Positions 1 through 5,711 of a stretch of 5,786 nt of DNA are shown piece after piece. Where the stretch lies: positions 1-5,786 of the forward strand of contig CALFWN010000132.1 of assembly GCA_937928335.1 (NCBI GenBank), read 5' to 3'. Position 1 is the stretch's first letter, and the number at the start of each line of letters is the position of its first letter. A program made the translations under genes and the position numbers. The notes under the pieces are model-generated. The model made no database searches. It was not told the DNA's origin and saw nothing but the letters and a program-made list of their open reading frames with translations. The DNA comes from an uncultured Litoreibacter sp. GTDB lineage: Bacteria; Pseudomonadota; Alphaproteobacteria; Rhodobacterales; Rhodobacteraceae.

Positions 1-1
1 A

Positions 2-661
2 GTGCAAAATCCTTCTGAACGGATGCGACGAGTGCTCGTATGGGTCGAAGTTGTAGTGGAAGGATATGGGCACGAGAGAGAAGCTCAGGGCGGGCGGTAT
101 ATGCTGCTGAGTCATGAGGTCTCCGCGCATTACCTGATCGCGCCTGATGGCTGCGTGATGTCACTGGTGGCCGAGGAGCACCGCGCCTGGCACGCCGGGG
201 CCGGGCAATGGGGCGAGATTGATGACGTCAATTCCCATTCCATCGGGGTTGAGCTGTCCAATGACGGGTTCTCACCGTTTTCCAACGGCTTGATGGACGC
301 GCTTGAAGTGCTTTTACAGGGCATAAAAACCCGCTGGGCGATCCCCGCGCACCGGGTCATCGCGCATTCCGACCTGGCGCCGGGGCGCAAGATCGACCCT
401 GGCAAGCGCTTTGATTGGCAACGTCTGGCCCGCGCCGGGCTGGCCGTCTGGCCAATGGCGCGCGCCGCCGAGCCCGCGCAGTTTGCCGATCATGCCCGGG
501 CGTTTGGCTATGGCGCGCAAGTCGATGCGGAGACGCTTTTGCAGGCCTTCCGCCTCCGCTTCCGCCCCTGGGCGGAGGGGCCGCTTGATGCGACAGATGC
601 GGGTCTTGCGGCGGATCTCGCCGCCCGCTTCCCCGTTGACCGGGACGGCCTCACCTCCTAA
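2..661 (+). CDS. N-acetylmuramoyl-L-alanine amidase (AmpD/AmiD type, Amidase_2), 5' part missing or altered
   Basis: Zinc amidase that cleaves the bond between N-acetylmuramic acid and L-alanine in peptidoglycan or its turnover fragments. From residue 39 (base 116) the protein matches the family closely: EVSAHYLI, then RAWHAGAG (61-68), SIGVEL with the conserved Glu at 84, and AHSDLAPGRKIDPG with His122 and Asp132 as the second and third zinc ligands. The Glu-His (38) and His-Asp (10) spacings equal those of AmpD. After ~155 a small helical tail (FADHARAFGYGAQ, then RFRPWAEGPLD) resembles a peptidoglycan-binding-like domain. Residues 1-38 do not resemble the family: the usual strand ending in His-Tyr-Thr, which carries the first zinc ligand, is absent. 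The frame is open to the window edge, where the first codon is GTG, so the true start is not visible. The stop TAA overlaps a candidate rnpB promoter. No signal peptide can be judged. The family call is firm; intactness is not. Confidence 0.85.
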   Translation: MQNPSERMRRVLVWVEVVVEGYGHEREAQGGRYMLLSHEVSAHYLIAPDGCVMSLVAEEHRAWHAGAGQWGEIDDVNSHSIGVELSNDGFSPFSNGLMDALEVLLQGIKTRWAIPAHRVIAHSDLAPGRKIDPGKRFDWQRLARAGLAVWPMARAAEPAQFADHARAFGYGAQVDAETLLQAFRLRFRPWAEGPLDATDAGLAADLAARFPVDRDGLTS

Positions 662-664
662 AGA
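636..664 (+). promoter_or_regulatory. Candidate sigma-70 promoter of rnpB, inside the amidase 3' end
   Basis: TTGACC at 636-641 (5 of 6 matches to the -35 consensus) is followed after exactly 17 bases by TAAAGA at 659-664 (3 of 6 to the -10 consensus). A start about 7 bases further on would fall at 670-672, which is where helix P1 of the RNase P RNA begins. The -10 element includes the amidase stop codon TAA (659-661). The -10 is weak, but a good -35 with a poor -10 is common in Rhodobacteraceae. Inferred from sequence only. Confidence 0.5.
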
Positions 665-668
665 CGCG

Positions 669-1130
669 GGTGCGCGGATGGCTGGATGGTCGCTGCATCA
701 CGTTTCGCCAAGTATAGCGAGGGAGTGCCTTTCGGCGGTAGAACCGCCTGCCGCACTCGTCTTGTTTTGCTTTGCAAAACCAAGATGTAGAGGAAAGTCC
801 GGACTCCATGAAGATACGGTGCCGGGTAACGCCCGGCGGGGGCAACCCCAGGGACAGCGCCACAGAGAAGAGACCGCCTCCGCCTGCGGGGGCAAGGGTG
901 AAACGGTGCGGTAAGAGCGCACCGCGCGACTGGCAACAGAAGCGGCACGGCAAGCCCCACCGGGAGCAATGCCAAATAGGGACCTCGCGGCGCAAGCCGG
1001 GGCATCTTCGGCCCCAGACGGTCCGGGTTGGCAGCCAGAGGGGCGCGGGCAATCGCGTCTCAAGATGAATGACCATCCACAGGCCGCAAGGCCTTGGACA
1101 GAATCCGGCTTACAGGCCATCCGCGCATGT
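669..1130 (+). ncRNA. rnpB: RNase P RNA, bacterial class A
   Basis: Catalytic RNA of ribonuclease P, which removes the 5' leader of precursor tRNAs. The universal conserved parts are all present in order: GAGGAAAGTCCGGACTCC (near 791-808, 5' side of P4), AGAGCGCACCG after GGTGCGGTA (near 904-926), the ACGGCAAGCCCCACC and GGAGCAATGCCAAATAGGG region (near 947-980), GATGAATGACCATCCAC (1064-1080), and ACAGAATCCGGCTTACAG (1098-1115, 3' side of P4). Closing helix P1 is a perfect 12-base pairing of 671-682 with 1116-1127. The ends are set from P1 and may be off by a few bases. The gene begins within about 10 bases of the amidase stop and probably has its own promoter there. No CCA is encoded at the 3' end. 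The several open reading frames across this interval are chance frames in a GC-rich RNA gene. Confidence 0.97.
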
Positions 1131-1174
1131 CCCATCCCACCAGCGAGCATCCCCTCGCAAGACCCCCCCATCAT

Positions 1175-1215
1175 TGCTTCAGAAATACCTCGGGGGTTGG
1201 GGGGCAGCGCCCCCA
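1175..1215 (-). repeat. Rhodobacteraceae-type intergenic repeat (GGGGGCGCTGCCCCC ... CCCCCGAGGTATTT)
   Basis: Read on the minus strand, the stretch gives GGGGGCGCTGCCCCCC, then AACCCCCGAGGTATTTC, then TGAAGCAA. I recognise this as a variant of a short GC-rich hairpin-plus-GTATTT motif found after many genes in Rhodobacteraceae genomes. On the minus strand it follows the kef stop, the usual placement after a 3' end. A shorter related copy is at 5625-5652. Copy number in this genome cannot be seen from the window. Confidence 0.55.
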
Positions 1216-1272
1216 TGCTTAGCAGGGGTGGGGGCGGAGCCCCCAACGGATCGGCGGGCCGCAGGCCCGTCG
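1198..1272. terminator. Three stacked GC hairpins, candidate bidirectional terminator
   Basis: Hairpin 1: GGGGGC (1200-1205), loop AGC, GCCCCC (1209-1214). Hairpin 2: TGGGGGC (1229-1235), loop GGA, GCCCCCA (1239-1245), a perfect 7-base stem. Hairpin 3: 1252-1260 with 1264-1272, loop GCA, nine pairs including one G-T. None is followed by a U-run on either strand, so these are not classical intrinsic terminators. They may act with Rho, or protect 3' ends. Position between convergent rnpB and kef supports a shared end for both transcripts. Confidence 0.5.
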
Positions 1273-1286
1273 ATACAAGAACAAAC

Positions 1287-3218
1287 TCACGCGCTTTCGT
1301 CGTTCTTTTGGTTGCGCTCATTCATCAGCCCCAGAAGGGCGGCTTCCAGATCGCGGTTCAGCTCCTTGGCCTTGTCGATATAGGGCTCATTCTTGGCCGC
1401 GGGTATGTCTTCGCGCCAAAGCTGGGCGAGTTGCTTCAGCCCGACGCGGTCCATGTCATAGAAGGTGGTGGTCTGGATATGGGCCTCGTAATCGGACAGC
1501 CCCATCCGCTCCAGCACGTAGCGCCCGGCGCGCAGCGAGCTGTCAAACATCTCGCGCACGATGTCATTGGCCCCGGCCTTGAACAGGCGAAACACCATTG
1601 GCCGGTCATAGGCCCGCGCGATGATATGCAGGTCGGGCCGGGCCTTGCGGGCAAGGCGGACCAGCTTCAGCGCGGCCTCGCGGTCATCAAGCGCAACCAC
1701 CAGCACAGAGGCTGTTTCCAGCCCCGCCGAATGCAGCAGGTCAGGCCGTGTCGGGTCGCCAAAGAAGCCTTTGAACCCGAAGCGGCGCATCAGCTGGATG
1801 GTGTCCAGATCATGGTCCAGCACGGTGGTCTTGAAGCCCGATTGCGTCACCAGCCGGTTGACCACCTGACCAAACCGGCCGACGCCTGCGATGATCACGG
1901 CGCCCTGCTCGTCGATTGTGTCGGGGTCCTGAGCCGAGGTTGCAGCGCCCATCCGGGCGGCGACGGCGTCATAGCCGATGAACAGAAGCGGGGTCAGCAG
2001 CATGGACAGGGCCACCACCAGCAGCAGGGTTTCTGACAGGGCGGTGGGGATCGCGTTTTGCTGGACCGAAAAGCTGACCAGCACAAAGCCGAACTCGCCG
2101 GCCTGTGCCAGTGACAGGGTGAACAGGACCTTGTCGCGCCCGCGTATCTTGAAGGCTATGGCCAGCGCAAACAGCACCGCCGCCTTGATCAGCATCATCC
2201 CCAGCGTCAGCCCCAGAATGGTGACGGGGGCTGCAAAGAACACGTTGAAATTGATGCCCGCGCCCACGGTGATGAAGAACAGGCCCAGCAGCAGGCCCTT
2301 GAAGGGCTCGATATCGGCCTCCAGCTCGTGGCGGAACTCGGAATTGGCCAGAACCACGCCCGCCAGAAAGGTCCCCAGAGCGGGCGAGAGGCCCACCAGC
2401 AGCATCAACACGGCCACGCCCACAACAAAGAGCAGAGCCACGGCCACATACATCTCGCGCAGCTTGGCCCAGCCGATATAGCGAAAGATCGGTCGGGTCA
2501 GGAAATGGCCTGCCAGAATGACGCTGACCACGGCGGCCAATGTCAGAGCCATGACGCCCCAGTTTGGCAGGGTCTCAATCAGCGAGCGGACGCCTTCGGC
2601 GGCACCTTCAGCGCCTTGCCCAGCACCTTGTCCCGCCCCTTGTTCCGGGCCATGACCGGCGCCGTGAGCGCTGTCCTGGCTGGTGTTATGCGCCGCATTC
2701 AGCCCCGCGATGGATAGAAGCGGAATGCCGATCAGCATCGGGATCACCGCGATATCCTGCGTCAGCAGCACAGAGAAGGCCGAGCGCCCGCCGCCCGTGC
2801 CCATCAGCTTCTTTTCATTCAGGGTCTGCAACACGATCGCCGTGGAGGACAGCGCGAAGACCAGCCCGATGGCGATGCTGATGCTGGCAGGCTGGCCCAG
2901 AAAACCGGCGGCCAGCGCGATCAGCCCGGTGGTGACAGAGACCTGCAACCCGCCCAGCCCCACCAGCTTGTGGCGCATGTCCCATAGCGCGCGGGGTTCC
3001 AGCTCCAGCCCGATGAGAAACAGCATCATGACCACGCCGAACTCGGCGAAATGCTGCAGGCTTTCGGTCTCGGACCCGACCAGCCCGCCCAGAGGCCCGA
3101 TGATCACGCCCGCGACCAGATAGCCCAGCACCGAGCCCAGCCCCAGCCGCACCGCGACAGGCACCGCGGCGCAGGCGGCCAGCAGATAGACCGAGGATTG
3201 AAACAGGAAAGATTCCAT
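1287..3218 (-). CDS. KefB/KefC-type glutathione-gated K+/H+ antiporter (CPA2 family)
   Basis: Inner-membrane potassium efflux/proton uptake protein of 643 aa; E. coli KefB/KefC (about 600-620 aa) lower cytoplasmic pH to protect against electrophiles. Residues 1 to ~420 are the hydrophobic Na/H exchanger domain, with family motifs LGYLVAGVIIGPL (31-43), FLIGLELEPRALW (67-79), TQDIAVIPML (153-162) and AQAGEFGFVL (371-380). The Kef regulatory loop, RHELEADIEPFKGLLLGLFF (296-315), closely matches KefC, where it contacts the ligand-binding domain. Residues ~437-570 form the RCK/TrkA-N domain: GVGRFG (445-450) is the nucleotide-binding glycine motif, followed by VLDHD (466-470), GDPTR (487-491), LDDRE (510-514) and HIIARA (531-536). 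Odd: residues 175-210 are a His/Gly/Gln/Ala-rich insertion between membrane segments. The start has a fair ribosome site, AAAGGG (3227-3232), 8 bases upstream. No kefF/kefG-like ancillary gene is adjacent. KefB versus KefC cannot be decided, hence no symbol. Confidence 0.93.
   Translation of the reverse strand: MESFLFQSSVYLLAACAAVPVAVRLGLGSVLGYLVAGVIIGPLGGLVGSETESLQHFAEFGVVMMLFLIGLELEPRALWDMRHKLVGLGGLQVSVTTGLIALAAGFLGQPASISIAIGLVFALSSTAIVLQTLNEKKLMGTGGGRSAFSVLLTQDIAVIPMLIGIPLLSIAGLNAAHNTSQDSAHGAGHGPEQGAGQGAGQGAEGAAEGVRSLIETLPNWGVMALTLAAVVSVILAGHFLTRPIFRYIGWAKLREMYVAVALLFVVGVAVLMLLVGLSPALGTFLAGVVLANSEFRHELEADIEPFKGLLLGLFFITVGAGINFNVFFAAPVTILGLTLGMMLIKAAVLFALAIAFKIRGRDKVLFTLSLAQAGEFGFVLVSFSVQQNAIPTALSETLLLVVALSMLLTPLLFIGYDAVAARMGAATSAQDPDTIDEQGAVIIAGVGRFGQVVNRLVTQSGFKTTVLDHDLDTIQLMRRFGFKGFFGDPTRPDLLHSAGLETASVLVVALDDREAALKLVRLARKARPDLHIIARAYDRPMVFRLFKAGANDIVREMFDSSLRAGRYVLERMGLSDYEAHIQTTTFYDMDRVGLKQLAQLWREDIPAAKNEPYIDKAKELNRDLEAALLGLMNERNQKNDESA
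2589..2696 (-). other. His/Gly/Gln-rich low-complexity insertion in the Kef antiporter
   Basis: Codes for residues 175-210 of the antiporter, in the loop following the membrane segment that ends ...IGIPLLSIAG. It contains HGAGHG, then GAGQ-type units (EQGAGQGAGQGAE). Histidines sit at 177, 185 and 189. I do not know such an insertion from E. coli KefB/KefC. The internal repetition suggests growth by slippage. Its function is unknown. Confidence 0.7.
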
Positions 3219-3303
3219 GATGCGGGCCCTTTTGGCTGCGCTGAGCGCTCAGGCCCCACCAAACTCCAAAGCCACGCCCAGATCCAGTCGAGAACGACAT
3301 CTC
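3219..3303 (-). promoter_or_regulatory. Leader region of kef with 12-base palindrome and ribosome binding site
   Basis: This 85-base gap separates the Lrp-type gene from the kef gene on the same strand. It contains the perfect palindrome CTGAGCGCTCAG (3241-3252), ending 22 bases before the kef start codon, and the ribosome site AAAGGG (3227-3232 on the minus strand). The palindrome could be a regulator site or a short hairpin at the end of the upstream message. I could not identify a convincing -35/-10 pair, so kef may be read through from the regulator gene or have its own promoter. Confidence 0.4.
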
Positions 3304-3765
3304 TCAGGTTGGAAGGGGGCCGTCGGGTTTGATCTGGTCCATCACGATCTGGCTTTGCACCCGGCCCACAGCGTCATGGGGCAGCAGGATATCCTGCACC
3401 AGCCGGTTCAGCGCAGCGAGGTCCTCGCACATCACCCGCAGCAGGTAATCCGCGTCGCCCGTCAGGGTCCAGGCGGCGATGATCTCGGGCTGGCGGCGGG
3501 CGAGGCTGAGAAAGGCGCGATGCGTCTCGGGCATGTGGCTGGCGGTCTGGACCTGCACAAAGGCCTGCACGGTCAGCCCCAGCTTGGCGGGGTCCGGGCG
3601 GGCCACATAGCCGGTGATATAGCCCTCCTGCTCAAGGCGCTGCTTGCGCCGCCCGGCCTGAGACGCTGACAGGTTCAGCCGCTCTGCCAGCTGGGCAGAG
3701 GTCATATGGGCGTCGCCTTGCAGTGCCGCGACAATCCGCAGGTCCGTGCGATCCAGAGGTTTCAT
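3304..3765 (-). CDS. Lrp/AsnC-family transcriptional regulator
   Basis: DNA-binding regulator of 153 aa, the normal length for the feast/famine family, acting in the cytoplasm as a dimer or octamer. The start MKPLDRTDLRIVAALQ is the typical family N-terminus. The winged helix-turn-helix spans ~22-50 (SAQLAERLNLSASQAGRRKQRL, shown here in parts: SAQLAERLNL and SASQAGRRKQRLE). The C-terminal RAM effector domain covers ~66-145, with the conserved TGDADYLLRV (102-111) at the amino-acid pocket. The gene is divergent from hpd, with start codons 133 bases apart, and 85 bases upstream of kef. Divergent placement suggests it regulates itself and hpd, perhaps sensing tyrosine or another aromatic amino acid; that is inference. 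No strong Shine-Dalgarno is visible before the ATG (only a weak GCGAGA). Family call is firm, effector unknown. Confidence 0.93.
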   Translation of the reverse strand: MKPLDRTDLRIVAALQGDAHMTSAQLAERLNLSASQAGRRKQRLEQEGYITGYVARPDPAKLGLTVQAFVQVQTASHMPETHRAFLSLARRQPEIIAAWTLTGDADYLLRVMCEDLAALNRLVQDILLPHDAVGRVQSQIVMDQIKPDGPLPT

Positions 3766-3815
3766 GCGGCAATCTCGCGTCTATTTCTGTTTGGAGCGGA
3801 ATATGTCGCAATCTT

Positions 3816-3850
3816 TTGCCAATTTCCAGCAAGTTTGCGCAGATTGCGCA
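3816..3850. promoter_or_regulatory. Two candidate operator dyads between the Lrp-type gene and hpd
   Basis: Dyad 1 is TTGC (3816-3819) with GCAA (3829-3832) around an AT-rich centre (CAATTTCCA). Dyad 2 is TGCGCA-GAT-TGCGCA (3836-3850), a 15-base inverted repeat of the length expected for an Lrp-type site. Their centres are 19 bases apart, close to two helical turns, which suits side-by-side binding of dimers. They lie upstream of hpd and of the divergent regulator gene. A weak -10-like TATGTT sits at 3863-3868. Inferred, not proven. Confidence 0.45.
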
Positions 3851-3884
3851 TCTGACCTGCGCTATGTTCGGGAAAAGCAACCTG

Positions 3885-3890
3885 AAGGAG
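3885..3890 (+). promoter_or_regulatory. Ribosome binding site that sets the hpd start
   Basis: AAGGAG lies 8 bases before the ATG at 3899. The same frame is open upstream to an ATG at 3746, but those starts lack such a site, and protein family similarity begins only after 3899. Confidence 0.85.
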
Positions 3891-3898
3891 CATTGCTC

Positions 3899-4996
3899 AT
3901 GGGCCCTTTCCCGCATGACGCCCCGAAAGCCATCATCACCGCACAGAACCCCGCCGGCACGGATGGGTTCGAATTTGTCGAATTCGCCCATCCCGAGCCC
4001 GACGCTTTGCGCGACGTGTTTACCAAAATGGGCTATATCCACACCGCCAACCACAAGACCAAGGCCATCGAGCTGTGGCAGCAGGGCGATATTACCTATG
4101 TGCTGAACAACGAGCCCGGCAGCCATGCGCGGGAGTTTGTCGAGGCGCATGGGCCTTGCGCGCCCGCGATGGCGTGGCGGGTGGTGGATGCGGGTCACGC
4201 GTTCAAACATGCCGTGGCCAAAGGGGCCCAGCCCTATGAGGGCGCGGGCAAGACGATGGATGTGCCTGCGATTGTGGGCATTGGCGGCTCGCTGATCTAT
4301 TTCATTGACCAATATTACGAGGCCAATCCCTATAATGCCGAATTTGACTGGGTGAGCAAAACCCATCCCGAGGGCGTGGGCTTCCACTATCTCGACCACC
4401 TGACCCACAATGTCCACAAGGGCAATATGGATGTCTGGTTCCGCTTTTATGGCGATCTGTTCGGCTTCAAGGAGATCCGGTTTTTCGACATTGAGGGCAA
4501 GCATTCGGGGCTTTTGAGCCGGGCGCTGACCTCGCCTTGCGGCCGTATCCGCATCCCGATCAACGAGGATCGAGGCGAAAAGGGGCAGATTGTCGAATAT
4601 CTTAAACGCTATAACGGCGAGGGCATCCAGCATATCGCGGTGGGTGCGAAAGATATCTACGCGGCCACGGATGCGATTGCAGAAAATGGCCTGAAATTCA
4701 TGCCCGCCCCGCCCGAGACCTATTATCCGCTGTCGAAAACCCGCGTGAAAGACCATGAAGAGCCGCTCGACAAGATGCAGAAACACGGCATCCTGATTGA
4801 CGGCGAGGGCGTGGTCGGCGGCGGCGAGACGCGCATCTTGCTGCAAATCTTCTCGAAGACGGTGATTGGCCCGATTTTCTTCGAATTCATTCAGCGCAAA
4901 GGCGATGATGGCTTTGGCGAGGGCAATTTCAAGGCGCTGTTCGAGGCGATTGAGCAAGACCAGATCGACCGCGGCGTGCTGTCTGCGGCCCAGTAG
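3899..4996 (+). CDS. hpd: 4-hydroxyphenylpyruvate dioxygenase
   Basis: Fe(II) enzyme of tyrosine catabolism that converts 4-hydroxyphenylpyruvate and O2 to homogentisate and CO2, in the cytoplasm. The 365 aa length fits bacterial HPPDs (about 350-370). It has two vicinal-oxygen-chelate domains: the N-terminal half includes GTDGFEFVEFAHP, and the catalytic C-terminal half includes DHLTHNVHKGNM, RFFDIEGKHSGL, GEGIQHIAV, APPETYY, LLQIFS and GPIFFEFIQRKGDDGFGEGN. The iron ligands expected by alignment with the Pseudomonas enzyme are all present: His167, His245 and Glu329. The C-terminus (FKALFEAIEQDQIDRGVL) is complete. The start MGPFPHDAP is chosen from the AAGGAG site. The gene is divergent from an Lrp/AsnC regulator, which probably controls it. 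Homogentisate dioxygenase and later pathway genes are not in the window. No oddities seen. Confidence 0.98.
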   Translation: MGPFPHDAPKAIITAQNPAGTDGFEFVEFAHPEPDALRDVFTKMGYIHTANHKTKAIELWQQGDITYVLNNEPGSHAREFVEAHGPCAPAMAWRVVDAGHAFKHAVAKGAQPYEGAGKTMDVPAIVGIGGSLIYFIDQYYEANPYNAEFDWVSKTHPEGVGFHYLDHLTHNVHKGNMDVWFRFYGDLFGFKEIRFFDIEGKHSGLLSRALTSPCGRIRIPINEDRGEKGQIVEYLKRYNGEGIQHIAVGAKDIYAATDAIAENGLKFMPAPPETYYPLSKTRVKDHEEPLDKMQKHGILIDGEGVVGGGETRILLQIFSKTVIGPIFFEFIQRKGDDGFGEGNFKALFEAIEQDQIDRGVLSAAQ

Positions 4997-5073
4997 GGCC
5001 GTCGAATAAGGTTGAAAGAGCAACGCGCTCCCTGTTTTCTGGGCAAAACCTGGCTGAAAATGGGGGCGCGCCT
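4997..5073 (+). other. hpd-flavodoxin spacer, possible weak terminator
   Basis: Holds a small hairpin GAGC-AACGC-GCTC (5018-5030) followed by CCTGTTTTC, which could be a weak intrinsic terminator for hpd. A second short repeat, GTTTT (5034-5038) with AAAAC (5045-5049), overlaps it. TTGAAA at 5012-5017 resembles a -35, but no good -10 follows at the right distance. The next gene could be co-transcribed with hpd or separate. Confidence 0.3.
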
Positions 5074-5616
5074 ATGCCGAAGATCGAGATTGCCAGCTAT
5101 TCCGGCACCGGGAATACGACCGAACTGGCCGGGCTGATTGCGCAGGCCTCAGGCGGGCGTGTCTGGTCCTTGCCGCATGATGGCGATGGCAAGCCCGCCA
5201 TGTGGGAGGCGCTTGATGTCGCTGACGCGATCCTCTTTGGCAGCCCCACCTATATGGGCGGCCCCGCCTGGCAGTTTAAGCGATTTGCCGATGCCAGCAG
5301 CGGGCGGTGGGACAAGCGCAGCTGGCAGAACAAGCTGGCGGGCGGGTTTACCGCGTCCGGCTCCACCAATGGCGACAAGGGCGAATGCCTGTCCTATTTC
5401 ATCACGCTGGCCAATCAGCATGGCATGATCTGGGTGTCGCTGGGCCAAGCCTCGCCCCCCAGCCGCGCCAATGACGCGGAGCAGATGAACTGGACCGGCG
5501 GCAATGGCGGCGTGATGGCCATTGCGGGCCGGGGCGGTTTGCCCAAGGGCGATATTCTGAGCGTGCAAGCCTACGGCACCCGCATCAAGGAGCTGACCCA
5601 GCGTTTTCAGCGCTGA
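5074..5616 (+). CDS. Flavodoxin/WrbA-like FMN-binding protein
   Basis: Predicted cytoplasmic FMN protein of 180 aa, of the flavodoxin-like fold; the likely role is two-electron or one-electron redox transfer, for example a quinone or flavin reductase. The N-terminal strand and phosphate loop read IEIASYSGTGNT (4-15), the SxTGNT signature that binds FMN phosphate. SPTYMGGP (57-64) and FTASGSTNG (92-100) are the isoalloxazine-side loops in the order seen in WrbA. RWDKRSWQNKLAGG (78-91) matches the WrbA-type stretch before the third loop. The length is near WrbA (~200 aa) and a little longer than short flavodoxins. Initiation context is weak: only GGGGG at 5062-5066, 7 bases upstream. It follows hpd by 77 bases on the same strand. 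The physiological partner cannot be told. KefF also has a flavodoxin-like fold, but nothing here specifically resembles it. Confidence 0.87.
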   Translation: MPKIEIASYSGTGNTTELAGLIAQASGGRVWSLPHDGDGKPAMWEALDVADAILFGSPTYMGGPAWQFKRFADASSGRWDKRSWQNKLAGGFTASGSTNGDKGECLSYFITLANQHGMIWVSLGQASPPSRANDAEQMNWTGGNGGVMAIAGRGGLPKGDILSVQAYGTRIKELTQRFQR

Positions 5617-5711
5617 GCCAAACTGCTTCTTTTTGCCCTAAATATGCCCGCCGGAGGCGTCCTGACATCGCCACGAGAGGCCATATTACCTACATGGGTG
5701 CAACACGGCTC
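5617..5711. other. Intergenic spacer between convergent flavodoxin-like and SDR genes
   Basis: No gene is seen in these 95 bases. The left half holds the repeat motif annotated at 5625-5652. The right half (CACGAGAGG ... ACACGGCTC) shows nothing I recognise. Confidence 0.6.
5625..5652 (+). repeat. Second, partial copy of the Rhodobacteraceae-type 3' end repeat
   Basis: Reads GCTTCTTTTTGCCC, then TAAATATGCCCGCC, where the common form in this family is CTTCTCTTTGCC, AAATA, CC(G)CCGGAGGC; the CGGAGGC part continues to 5659. It has the same layout as 1175-1200 on the plus strand (TTGCTTCAG, AAATACC, TCGGGGG). It starts just after the flavodoxin stop. It lacks the large GGGGGC...GCCCCC hairpin, having only GCC(C)GCC-GGAGGC. 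Confidence 0.45.

Larger units (their letters stand above)
1131..1286. other. Intergenic spacer between convergent rnpB and kef genes
   Basis: This 156-base spacer holds no gene I can support. It carries a run of seven C (1163-1169), a Rhodobacteraceae-type repeat motif (about 1175-1215) and three strong hairpins (1198-1272), annotated separately. Both flanking transcripts end here, so the region most likely handles transcription termination or RNA 3' end protection. Confidence 0.7.

Noticed and set aside
553..578. Inverted repeat CCTCCGC ... GCGGAGG inside the amidase gene
   Set aside because: It lies in conserved coding sequence (RFRPW region) of GC-rich DNA and is best explained by codon use.
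698..1321. Open frames of 100-200 codons over rnpB, both strands
   Set aside because: The interval is fully explained by the conserved RNase P RNA. No ribosome sites or protein families were seen.
969..2036. Long open frame (355 codons) on the plus strand
   Set aside because: It runs through the rnpB RNA, the hairpin spacer and the antisense of the kef gene. The translation has no recognisable family; it is an antisense shadow in GC-rich DNA.
3746..3898. In-frame 51-residue N-terminal extension of HPPD, including an ATG at 3803
   Set aside because: It overlaps the start of the regulator gene, lacks family similarity and a ribosome site, and contains the candidate operators. The AAGGAG site before 3899 explains the start.
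3632..5023. Long open frame (463 codons) on the minus strand opposite hpd
   Set aside because: It is antisense to a fully conserved HPPD and overlaps the regulator gene. It is a shadow frame caused by codon bias.
5074..5616. Flavodoxin-like protein as the Kef ancillary subunit (KefF/KefG)
   Set aside because: It is separated from kef by two genes on other transcripts and its motifs fit a WrbA/flavodoxin pattern. A shared fold alone is not enough.
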